Positions 25,368 through 32,987 of a DNA stretch of 64,000 bases are shown one piece after another (position 1 is the first letter of the stretch; the number at the start of each line of letters is the position of its first letter). Under the pieces are notes generated by a model. That model was not told the DNA's origin, did no database searches, and was given only the letters and a program-made list of their open reading frames with translations. The stretch is from Poriferisodalis sp965116715 (GTDB lineage: Bacteria; Actinomycetota; Acidimicrobiia; Acidimicrobiales; Poriferisodalaceae), in the NCBI GenBank assembly GCA_965116715.1, contig OZ220724.1:3286001-3350000 (forward strand), given 5' to 3'. A program made the translations under genes and the position numbers.

Positions 25368-26894
25368 ATGCTGGCTACTGCAACGACCGCGACGCTGGTC
25401 GGCGTCGACGGTCACGTCGTCACCGTCGAGGTGCACACTTCGAACGGTCTGCCGTCATTCACCATTGTCGGGCTACCCGATGCAGCCTGCCGCGAGGCGC
25501 GCGACCGGGTTCGGGCGGCGGTTCTGTCTTCAGGGCTCGACTGGCCCGACAGTCGCGTCACCGTCAACCTGGCGCCGTCGGGCTTGCGCAAGGGGGGCGC
25601 AATCCTCGACATGGCCATGGCCGCGGCCGTGCTCGCTGTCACCGGACAGGTGCCGGCTGAGTCGCTGCGCGGGAAGGCCTTTCTCGGCGAACTCGGCCTC
25701 GATGGCGCCGTCAGGAGCACCGCCGGTGTGCTGCCGCTCACCGACGCGCTTCGCGACCGGGCCGTCGTCGTTGCGTCCGAGGCGTATCACGTTGCGCTCG
25801 CAGCACGTCCGCGAGACACTCACCCGGTTCGCACGCTGGGCCAGCTCGCGTCGGTGCTTGCAGGGCGGGCGCCGTGGCCCGATCCGCCGCCTGTCCCGCC
25901 ACAGCCGCCGCCCGTGCCGATGCCCGACCTCTGCGACGTGATCGGGCAGCCCTCCGCTCGGCGAGCGGTCGAGGTTGCCGCGGCGGGCGGTCACCACCTG
26001 CTGATGCTGGGCCCGCCGGGTGCAGGCAAGACGATGCTGGCCCGGCGGCTGGTGGGCCTGCTGCCCGAGCTCAGCCGGCAGTGCGCGATGGAGGCCACTC
26101 GAGTTCAGTCGGCAGCGGGATTGCCGCTGCCTTCGGGCTTGGCTACCCGGCCGCTGCTCCGCAGCCCCCATCACACCGCCACAGTGACTGCGCTTATCGG
26201 CGGCGGCACGAATGCGATCCGCCCTGGAGAGATCTCGCTCGCACACCGCGGTGTGCTCTTCCTTGACGAGCTCGGCGAATTCGCGCCCAGCGTGCTCGAT
26301 GCCATGCGCCAGCCGCTCGAGGAGGGCGTCGTTCGAGTGAGTCGAGCGTCAGGAACGTGTTCGTTTCCGGCGCGCTTCTTGCTGGTGGCGGCCATGAATC
26401 CGTGCCCGTGCGGGCAGGCCGGCCGGCCGAGTTCGTGCAGATGCTCGGACTTCGCTCGCCAGCGCTACCTGCGACGGCTTTCGGGGCCGCTGCTCGATCG
26501 CTTCGACCTCCGCATCCAGGTGAGGCCGCCCGATCCCGACCAGTTGCTCGACGGCATCCGCGGCGAGCCGACCGCCGCGGTGGCCGGCCGGGTGGCGGCG
26601 GCTCGCGAGCGGGCCGCGTCGCGGGGGGTCGAGGCCAATGTCGAACTGACCGGCGCGCAGCTCGAGCAGTTCGCCCCGCTCGCTCCGGCTGCCCACGCTG
26701 CGCTGCGCGAGCGCCTGCGCGGCGGGCTGCTCAGCGGGCGCGGGCTGCACCGGGTGCGCTGCGTGGCGCTCACGCTGTGTGATCTGGCCGGGGACGATCC
26801 GCTCATCGATGCTGAACGCCTCGCCGAAGCGCTCACGCTGCGCGCCAGCGTCGGCAAGCTGCACGCGCCTGCGGTCGCAGGCGCTGCGCCATGA
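25368..26894 (+). CDS. comM: ComM/YifB-family AAA+ ATPase (Mg-chelatase-like)
   Basis: A 508-residue protein with the N-terminal lon-protease-like fold (ATTATLVGVDGHVVTVEVHT, then GLPSFTIVGLPDAACREARD), a central AAA+ module with GPPGAGKTMLARRL and LFLDELGEF, and a C-terminal helical domain. In Vibrio and others ComM is a branch-migration helicase for natural transformation; RadA/RecG-like roles elsewhere are inferred. ATG 25368 has GGAGGA 5 nt upstream. It overlaps dprA by 4 nt. Confidence 0.93.
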   Translation: MLATATTATLVGVDGHVVTVEVHTSNGLPSFTIVGLPDAACREARDRVRAAVLSSGLDWPDSRVTVNLAPSGLRKGGAILDMAMAAAVLAVTGQVPAESLRGKAFLGELGLDGAVRSTAGVLPLTDALRDRAVVVASEAYHVALAARPRDTHPVRTLGQLASVLAGRAPWPDPPPVPPQPPPVPMPDLCDVIGQPSARRAVEVAAAGGHHLLMLGPPGAGKTMLARRLVGLLPELSRQCAMEATRVQSAAGLPLPSGLATRPLLRSPHHTATVTALIGGGTNAIRPGEISLAHRGVLFLDELGEFAPSVLDAMRQPLEEGVVRVSRASGTCSFPARFLLVAAMNPCPCGQAGRPSSCRCSDFARQRYLRRLSGPLLDRFDLRIQVRPPDPDQLLDGIRGEPTAAVAGRVAAARERAASRGVEANVELTGAQLEQFAPLAPAAHAALRERLRGGLLSGRGLHRVRCVALTLCDLAGDDPLIDAERLAEALTLRASVGKLHAPAVAGAAP

Positions 26895-28063
26895 CAGCCG
26901 GCGCGAGTGCAGCGGAGGAGCGAGCCGAGCTGGCCGCGCTCGTGGAGCTGTGTTCGCTGCCCCACATGGGTCCTGCGCGGCTGCGCGCCCTGCTGAGCGG
27001 CCGCGACGCGCTCGAAGCCATCGATCAGCTTCGTGTCGGCCGGGCTGCGGCGCTGGCGGCGTTGCGGTCGTGCCGCGGCGTCGATGAGCCGCTGATCGCA
27101 ACATGGCGTCGGGAGGTGGCATCAGCGTTCGAGCGTGCGGCGATCAGTGGACATCCAGTCGGTGCCGATGTGCTCGCGGCACATACGCGAGACGGCATCT
27201 GGCTGTCGGTGCCGGCTCACAGTGATGCAGCCGCGATCTGGGAGTCAGACCCTGAACCGCCCGCGCTGCTGTTCGGCCAGGGTGCTGCGATCGATCCGGA
27301 AGTCCGGCGCGTCGGCATTGTGGGCACACGACGATGCACTGCCTATGGGCGCACGGTGGCACAGCAACTCGGGTCGGGACTCGCGGCGGCAGGGGTGGCA
27401 GTGGTGTCGGGACTGGCGAGCGGCATCGACGGCATCGCCCAGCGAGCGGCGCTCGACGCAGGCGGACTCGTGATCGGGATTGTCGGCAGTGGGCTGGATC
27501 AGGTGTACCCCGCTTCGAACCGGACGCTGTGGGCCGATGTGGCACGGCATGGGACGCTGCTGAGCGAGTACCCGCTCGGCCGGCGTGCGGCGCAGTGGCA
27601 GTTCCCGGCGCGCAACCGGATAGTGGCCGCTCTCTGCGAAGTGCTGGTAGTGGTCGAGTCGGGTTCCGCAGGCGGCTCGATGTACACGGTGGATGCCGCA
27701 GCCGAGCGCGATCGGCCCGTCATGGCGGTGCCGGGGCCGGTCACCAGCGCTGCCTCAGCGGGCACCAACTGGCTCCTCGCCGAAGGATGCGCCCCCGTCT
27801 GCGACGTGGCCGACGTACTGGCGGCGCTGGGAGAGCCCGGTCGCGCCGACGCTGGGCCCGGCAGTCTCGGGCTCCTGCCGGCGGCGCCTGCGGAACCGCT
27901 CGACCGGCGGATCCTCGACGAGCTCAGCGCCGGCCCGCGCACACTGGATGAGCTGGCGTTGCAGACCGGCGCCGGTCTCGGCGAACTGGCGTCATCGCTC
28001 AGTCGCCTGCAGCTGTCGGGCTGGGCCAGCGAGACCGGCGGTTGGTGGGAGAAGGCCCGATGA
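26891..28063 (+). CDS. dprA: DNA processing protein DprA
   Basis: Loads RecA on incoming single-stranded DNA during transformation. The Rossmann core (about 130-290) has VGIVGTRRCTAYGR, VVSGLASGIDGIAQRAAL, FPARNRIVAALCEVLVVVES and GTNWLLAEGC. An N-terminal SAM-like helical domain precedes it and a C-terminal DML1-like winged helix (RRILDELSAGPRTLDEL) follows. ATG 26891 overlaps the comM stop. Most actinobacteria carry this gene without proven competence. Confidence 0.94.
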   Translation: MTAGASAAEERAELAALVELCSLPHMGPARLRALLSGRDALEAIDQLRVGRAAALAALRSCRGVDEPLIATWRREVASAFERAAISGHPVGADVLAAHTRDGIWLSVPAHSDAAAIWESDPEPPALLFGQGAAIDPEVRRVGIVGTRRCTAYGRTVAQQLGSGLAAAGVAVVSGLASGIDGIAQRAALDAGGLVIGIVGSGLDQVYPASNRTLWADVARHGTLLSEYPLGRRAAQWQFPARNRIVAALCEVLVVVESGSAGGSMYTVDAAAERDRPVMAVPGPVTSAASAGTNWLLAEGCAPVCDVADVLAALGEPGRADAGPGSLGLLPAAPAEPLDRRILDELSAGPRTLDELALQTGAGLGELASSLSRLQLSGWASETGGWWEKAR

Positions 28064-28113
28064 GGTCCCGGTGTCGCCGCGGCCGGGCTTGCGGACCGGT
28101 GGGGACCCCTCGG

Positions 28114-28119
28114 TACTGT
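28114..28119 (+). promoter_or_regulatory. -10 box (TACTGT) for leaderless xerC
   Basis: TACTGT lies 7 nt before GTG 28127, identifying that codon rather than the in-frame GTG at 28118, which lies inside the box, as the start. Confidence 0.45.
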
Positions 28120-28126
28120 GGGTCTG

Positions 28127-29044
28127 GTGACTGTGGGTCCGGCAGCTGCGACGCCGCCGGTGTGGCGAGTTCCCGAATTCGTTCTGTCGCTGACTGCGGC
28201 ATCGGACGCCACCAAGCGCGCCTACCGCTCCGATCTGTGTCAGTTCGCCGAGTGGGCCGCTCGGGCCGGGCTCGACGCACCTGGCCGCATAGATCGGCGC
28301 TGGCTGCGGCGATACATCGCGTTCCTGACCGTGCGCGGGCTGTCGCGGCGCTCAGTAGCTCGCAAAGCGTCTGCGTTGAGGCGCTACTTCGGTTGGCTGA
28401 CCAAAGAAGGGGCCGTCGATGCAAACCCGGCGCTCGGCCTTGCCGCCCCCGCCGGGTCGGGGCGCCTGCCGCGAGTGCTGGCGGCGGCAGAAGTGTCCGA
28501 AATGCTCGGCGACGGCACCGTGCCCGACGATCCGGCAGAGCTGCGCGATCGGCTCGTGCTCGAATTGCTCTACGGCAGCGGTTTGCGGGTCGCCGAGCTC
28601 TGCCAGCTCGATCGCGGCGCGTTCCGGCCCGGCAATGCTCACATCGAGGTGATCGGGAAGGGTGCCAAGCACCGCCGGGTGCCGCTCAGCGAACCGGCCG
28701 CGGCATTGCTTGGCGCATGGCGAGACGGCGGCAGCGACCGGTTCGATCTGCAACGGCTGGGCAACGACGCCGACCGCGACCCTGCGGCGCTGCTGGTGAA
28801 CCTGCGCGGCAAGCGAATCGGCGCTCGCGATGTGCAGCGGATCCTGGATCGCCACGCCGCTGCGCCGACTCACCCCCATGCCCTGCGGCATACCTACGCG
28901 ACACACTTGCTGGACGGCGGCGCCGACCTGCGCGTGGTCCAGGAATTGCTCGGCCACCAGCGACTGGCAACGACACAGATCTACACACGCGTCAGCAGGG
29001 AGCGTCTGAGAGAGGTGTACGAGTCGGCGCACCCGCGCGCCTGA
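28127..29044 (+). CDS. xerC: Tyrosine recombinase XerC
   Basis: Resolves chromosome dimers at dif with XerD and FtsK. It has an N-terminal SAM-like core-binding domain (about residues 10-95), then the catalytic domain with Arg in YGSGLRVAELCQL, Lys in IGKGAKHRRVP, HPHALRHTYATHLL, the second His in ELLGHQRLATT, and nucleophile Tyr in QIYTRVS. Its place between dprA and rpsB is the actinobacterial xerC position. The stop overlaps the putative start of the LytM-like gene. Confidence 0.93.
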   Translation: MTVGPAAATPPVWRVPEFVLSLTAASDATKRAYRSDLCQFAEWAARAGLDAPGRIDRRWLRRYIAFLTVRGLSRRSVARKASALRRYFGWLTKEGAVDANPALGLAAPAGSGRLPRVLAAAEVSEMLGDGTVPDDPAELRDRLVLELLYGSGLRVAELCQLDRGAFRPGNAHIEVIGKGAKHRRVPLSEPAAALLGAWRDGGSDRFDLQRLGNDADRDPAALLVNLRGKRIGARDVQRILDRHAAAPTHPHALRHTYATHLLDGGADLRVVQELLGHQRLATTQIYTRVSRERLREVYESAHPRA

Positions 29045-29607
29045 CAGTTGCCCTCGCCACTGCGAGCGTGGCGGTGCTGGCCACCGGAGTCGGTCCGGCG
29101 TGGGCGCAGCCTTTGCCAGCGCAGGCTGGGCCGCCCTCGGGGTACATCTGGCCTGTGCACGGCACCGTCGTGGACCCGTTCCGGCCGCCGGACAACCCCT
29201 ACGGACCCGGCAATCGCGGCCTCGAGTTCGCCACGCAGCCCGGTTCGGCGTTCTGGGCTGCCGCCGACGGAGTTGTCAGCTTCGCCGGGCAGGTGGGAGG
29301 GCGATTGCATGTCACGGTCAGCCATTCCGACGGACTGCGCGTGTCGTACTCCGGGGTTGCGTCGATCGGCGTCCGCCGAGGCGAACGAGTGCAGCAGCGA
29401 CAACAACTCGGCACCACCGGCGATCGGCTGCATGTCGGCGTGCGCCGGGGCGAGACCTACCTCGACCCGGCCCAGGTTTTCGATCGCCGCGGCCCGATGG
29501 GCAGGCGGTCAGCGCTCAGCCGCCCGCAGCTTGTGCCCGCGTCGCTGCCCGTGTACCGCCTTCAACTGCGCTGGTTACACTCCGGCGCTGGCATTGCAGT
29601 GCTCTAG
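29041..29607 (+). CDS. Secreted LytM/M23-like protein with degenerate zinc site
   Basis: A signal-peptide-like hydrophobic N-terminus ending PAWAQ is followed by a peptidase M23 fold (YIWPVHGTVVDPFRPP, AAADGVVSFAGQVGGRLHV, TYLDPAQVF). The metal-binding HxxxD is replaced by Asn58...Glu62 (NRGLE), and HxH by Arg129-Leu-His131 (RLHVG). Hydrolase activity is therefore unlikely, and a regulatory role like EnvC/NlpD is an inference. No ATG, GTG or TTG precedes the full signal peptide: CTG 29041, overlapping the xerC stop as CTGA, would give a good one, while GTG 29068 truncates it. The neighbours xerC and rpsB match mycobacterial order. Confidence 0.8.
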   Translation: MTVALATASVAVLATGVGPAWAQPLPAQAGPPSGYIWPVHGTVVDPFRPPDNPYGPGNRGLEFATQPGSAFWAAADGVVSFAGQVGGRLHVTVSHSDGLRVSYSGVASIGVRRGERVQQRQQLGTTGDRLHVGVRRGETYLDPAQVFDRRGPMGRRSALSRPQLVPASLPVYRLQLRWLHSGAGIAVL

Positions 29608-29654
29608 GGGGCTGCGATGCCGCCGTCAAGTGAACTGACCAGCCGGGGCGACCC

Positions 29655-29660
29655 TACGGT
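29655..29660 (+). promoter_or_regulatory. -10 box (TACGGT) for rpsB
   Basis: In the 114-nt gap before rpsB; TACGGTCGCCGC is identical to the element before coaD. The leader of about 55 nt carries GGGGAGGAGC ahead of ATG 29722. Confidence 0.45.
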
Positions 29661-29721
29661 CGCCGCTGTCCAAGCGGTGTCGTCCCCGGTGCAGAGTTTC
29701 GAACCGTGGGGAGGAGCATTC

Positions 29722-30741
29722 ATGTCCGCTGTCGTGACCATGTCCGACCTGCTCGCCGCCGGCGTCCATTTCGGCCACCAGACCCGTCGCTGGAATCCCA
29801 AGATGGAGCGATTCCTGTGGGGCGAGCGCAACGGCATCTACATCATCGACCTCCGCCAAACGCTCCAGCTGCTCGAAGACGCCTATGCCTACGTGCGCGA
29901 CACGGTGGCGAGCGGCGGCACGATCCTGTTCGTCGGCACCAAGCGCCAGGCGCAGTACCCGATCCAGCGCCATGCCGCCGCCTGCGGCATGCCGTACGTG
30001 AATCAGCGCTGGCTGGGCGGGATGCTGACCAACTTCCGCACGATCCGCGGCCGGGTCACCAAGATGCTGGAGTACGAGCGGATGCGGGCCGCCGGCGATT
30101 TCGACAACATGCCGAAGAAGGAAGCCCTGCTGCACACCCGTGAGCTCACCAAGCTGCAGCGCAACCTGAACGGCATCCGGAACATGGACAAGCTGCCCGA
30201 CGCCGTGTTCGTTCTCGACACGCCGAAGGAGCACATCGCCGTGGCGGAGGCGGTGCGGCTGAAGCTGCCGGTCGTCGCCGTCGCCGACTCGAATTCCGAT
30301 CCCGACCCGATCACCTACGTCATCCCCGGCAACGACGATGCCATCCGCTCGACTGAACTGCTGTGCCGGGTCATTGCGGATGCAGCATTGGAAGGCCGGT
30401 ACATGGCCGAACGCAGCGGCGTGGCGGTGGCCCCGGCCGGAGAACGCTCGCCTGAGGAAGAAGCCCGCATCGCCGCCCAGCAAGCCGAGGCGCAGCGAGC
30501 TGCCGCGGCCGAGGCCGCGACTCGCGAAGCCCGAATCGCCGCCGACCAGGCGGCGAAGGCCGCGGCGGCAGCCACCGTTCCCGACATGCGGCCGGCCGAT
30601 GCCCCCGCTGCGTCCGCGGACGGCGGCAGCGACGCCGTTCCCGACGACGCCGACGGGCCACCCGCGCAAGCCGAGCCGGTGGGCGAGGCTGACGACGCCG
30701 AGACAGCGACTCCCTCGTCTGCCTCACAAGGAGCCGCCTGA
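29722..30741 (+). CDS. rpsB: 30S ribosomal protein S2
   Basis: Residues 1-230 are canonical S2: MSDLLAAGVHFGHQTRRWNP, FVGTKRQAQ, NQRWLGGMLTNF and VVAVADSNSDPDPITYVIPG. A C-terminal tail of about 105 residues is Ala/Glu/Asp-rich, starting with a predicted helix (PEEEARIAAQQAEAQRAAAA) and ending acidic. Start ATG with GGGGAGGAGC. It is followed at once by tsf. Confidence 0.97.
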   Translation: MSAVVTMSDLLAAGVHFGHQTRRWNPKMERFLWGERNGIYIIDLRQTLQLLEDAYAYVRDTVASGGTILFVGTKRQAQYPIQRHAAACGMPYVNQRWLGGMLTNFRTIRGRVTKMLEYERMRAAGDFDNMPKKEALLHTRELTKLQRNLNGIRNMDKLPDAVFVLDTPKEHIAVAEAVRLKLPVVAVADSNSDPDPITYVIPGNDDAIRSTELLCRVIADAALEGRYMAERSGVAVAPAGERSPEEEARIAAQQAEAQRAAAAEAATREARIAADQAAKAAAAATVPDMRPADAPAASADGGSDAVPDDADGPPAQAEPVGEADDAETATPSSASQGAA

Positions 30742-30742
30742 C

Positions 30743-31549
30743 ATGGCCGCATTCACCGCGAAGGACGTTCAGGCGCTGCGCCACGCCACCGGCGCCGGGA
30801 TGATGGATGCCAAGAACGCGCTGACCAGGTGCGACGGGGATGCCGACGCGGCGGCGCAGTGGCTGCGCGAGAACGGCATCGCCAAGTCGGCGGCACGAGC
30901 AGATCGCGACAACAGCGACGGCGTCGTGGTGGCTCGCGTGGTTCGCAACGGCGACCAATCGGTCGGAGCCATCGTGCAGCTGCGCTGCGAAACCGATTTC
31001 GTCGCCAAGTCCGACGGATTCGGATCGATGGCGGACCGGTTGCTGGCCGATGTGATTGCGAGCGGCCCGGCTGCGGTTGCCGACGCGGCCGCGGACCTCG
31101 AGAACCTGAAGATCACACTCAAGGAGAACATCGCCGTCGGCACGGTTGAGCGTTTCGAGGCCCCCGCCGGCTCCTGCATCGATGCCTACGTCCACCAACA
31201 GAATGGCCGCGGCGTCAATGCTGTGCTCGTGGAACTCGAAGGAGCCACGCCCGAACTGGCTCATGACGTGGCGCTGCACATCGCGAGCAGCCGTCCCACC
31301 TACATCCGGCGTTCGGATGTGCCCACCGAAGTCCTGGATCGCGAGCGGGCCACCTTCGAGGCCATCAGCCGGAATGAGGGCAAGCCGGAGGCTGCGCTGC
31401 CGAAGATCGTGGAGGGTCGCCTGACGGGCTACCTGCGCGAGCACACGCTCATGGAGCAGAAGTTCGTGAAGGACGAGAAGCAGACCATCGCCGATCTTGT
31501 CGGATCGGCGAACGTGACCCGCTTCGCCCAAGTCGAGATCGGCCGCTGA
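30743..31549 (+). CDS. tsf: Elongation factor Ts
   Basis: Nucleotide exchange factor for EF-Tu. The N-terminal UBA-like part FTAKDVQALRHATGAGMMDA is followed by the EF-Ts core with VQLRCETDFVAKSDGF, VALHIASSRPTYIRRSDVP and LMEQKFVKDEKQTI. ATG 30743 follows AAGGAG by 9 nt and lies one base after the rpsB stop. The length of 268 residues is typical. Confidence 0.97.
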   Translation: MAAFTAKDVQALRHATGAGMMDAKNALTRCDGDADAAAQWLRENGIAKSAARADRDNSDGVVVARVVRNGDQSVGAIVQLRCETDFVAKSDGFGSMADRLLADVIASGPAAVADAAADLENLKITLKENIAVGTVERFEAPAGSCIDAYVHQQNGRGVNAVLVELEGATPELAHDVALHIASSRPTYIRRSDVPTEVLDRERATFEAISRNEGKPEAALPKIVEGRLTGYLREHTLMEQKFVKDEKQTIADLVGSANVTRFAQVEIGR

Positions 31550-31557
31550 GCATCGCT

Positions 31558-32325
31558 GTGGCTGCGGACGTGACACCGGAGCCACACAAGATCCGTCGCC
31601 CTGGCGGTCCGCCGAAGTGGAGGCGGGTGGTGCTGAAGCTGTCCGGCGAGGCGTTGGCCGATGCCGGAGGGCACAACGTCAGCGCCGCAGTCGTGGATTC
31701 GCTGGCGTCGGAGATCGCCGACGTATGGACCTCATTGAAGGTCGACATCGCCGTGGTCGTCGGGGGCGGCAACATCTGGCGCGGCATGGCGGGCTCGATC
31801 GGCGGCATGGACCGTGCCCAGTCCGACCACATGGGCATGCTCGCCACCGTCATCAACGCGCTCGCGCTGCAAGACGCGCTCGAACGCAGGGACGTGCCCA
31901 CCCGGGTGATGACCGCCATTGGCATGGCACAGATCGCCGAGCCCTATATCCGGCGCCGCGCCGTGCGCCACCTGGAAAAGGGACGCGTGGTGATCTTCGC
32001 AGCGGGCACCGGCAACCCGTTCTTCACCACCGACACCGCGGCCGCGTTGCGGGCGGCGGAAGTCGACGCCGACGTCGTGCTGAAGGGCACGCATTCCGGC
32101 GTCGACGGCGTCTATACGTCTGACCCCCAGACAGACCCCAATGCCCAGCTGCTCAGCGAGGTCACGTTTCTCGAGGTGCTGTCCCGGGAGCTAGCGGTGA
32201 TGGACTCGGCGGCCATTGCCGTGTGCAAGGACAATGCCACTCCCATCGTGGTCTTCGACCTCATGACGTGGGGCAACTTCCGTCGCGTCGTCGAAGGCGA
32301 AGCGCTCGGCACGCTGGTGCGCTGA
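31558..32325 (+). CDS. pyrH: Uridylate kinase
   Basis: Hexameric amino-acid-kinase-fold enzyme phosphorylating UMP to UDP. Motifs are RRVVLKLSGEALAD, VVVGGGNIWRGM, DHMGMLATVINALALQDAL, VIFAAGTGNPFFTTDTAAAL and MDSAAIAVCKDNATPIVVFD. GTG 31558 lies 8 nt after tsf; a 17-residue head precedes the conserved core. It belongs to the rpsB-tsf-pyrH-frr series. Confidence 0.96.
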   Translation: MAADVTPEPHKIRRPGGPPKWRRVVLKLSGEALADAGGHNVSAAVVDSLASEIADVWTSLKVDIAVVVGGGNIWRGMAGSIGGMDRAQSDHMGMLATVINALALQDALERRDVPTRVMTAIGMAQIAEPYIRRRAVRHLEKGRVVIFAAGTGNPFFTTDTAAALRAAEVDADVVLKGTHSGVDGVYTSDPQTDPNAQLLSEVTFLEVLSRELAVMDSAAIAVCKDNATPIVVFDLMTWGNFRRVVEGEALGTLVR

Positions 32326-32388
32326 GCATCCAAAACCACCCAAGAACGCAGCACGCACAGGTGACGGCGACTCCCGACGGACCGTCGC

Positions 32389-32394
32389 TACGCT
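32389..32394 (+). promoter_or_regulatory. -10 box (TACGCT) for leaderless frr
   Basis: TACGCT lies 6 nt before GTG 32401, inside the 75-nt gap after pyrH. There is no Shine-Dalgarno. Confidence 0.5.
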
Positions 32395-32400
32395 GGTCGG

Positions 32401-32967
32401 GTGAGCGAATTCGCCGCTGAGATCTGTGCGGACGCTCGCGAGCGGATGCGCGGCGCAGTCGAACATGCCCGTGGCAACTTCGCCACCGTCCGGACAGGCC
32501 GCGCAACGCCAGCGCTGGTCGAGAAGCTGCAAGTCGACTACTACGGCGCATCCGTCCCCTTGCAGCAGCTCGCGGGATTCTCGGTGCCCGAGGCCCGCAT
32601 GCTGGTCATCCAGCCGTTCGACCGGGCCGCGCTTGACGCCATCTCCAAGGCGGTCATGGAGTCTGACCTTGGCATCAATCCGTCCAGCGACGGCAATGTC
32701 CTGCGACTGCTGTTCCCCCCGTTGACCGAGGATCGTCGCAGGGATCTGGTGCGCGTCGTGAAGCAGATGGCCGAGGACGGGCGCGTTGCGGTGCGCAACT
32801 TGCGTCGCAGCGCTCGTCACGATCTCGATACCCTCGAAAAGGAAAAGGAGATCTCCGCCGATCAGAAGCGTGGCTTCGAACAAGAACTCGACGCCGACAC
32901 CGCCAAGTTCGTCGGGGACATTGACCGGGCGTTGGATGCCAAGGAGCAAGAACTCCTCGAGGTGTGA
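32401..32967 (+). CDS. frr: Ribosome recycling factor
   Basis: Releases ribosomes from mRNA with EF-G. A 188-residue helical protein with NFATVRTGRATPALVEKLQV, DYYGASVPLQQLAGFSVPEA, MLVIQPFDRAALDAISKA and RRDLVRVVKQMAEDGRVAV. The GTG start is supported by the leaderless promoter spacing. cdsA follows after 20 nt. Confidence 0.97.
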   Translation: MSEFAAEICADARERMRGAVEHARGNFATVRTGRATPALVEKLQVDYYGASVPLQQLAGFSVPEARMLVIQPFDRAALDAISKAVMESDLGINPSSDGNVLRLLFPPLTEDRRRDLVRVVKQMAEDGRVAVRNLRRSARHDLDTLEKEKEISADQKRGFEQELDADTAKFVGDIDRALDAKEQELLEV

Positions 32968-32987
32968 CCGAGCAGGTGTGAAGGTAG

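Noticed and set aside
25126..25941. A 271-codon frame starting MQYRPAG on the plus strand
   Set aside because: Its second half is out of phase with comM, which has a clear family match and a strong ribosome binding site at 25368.
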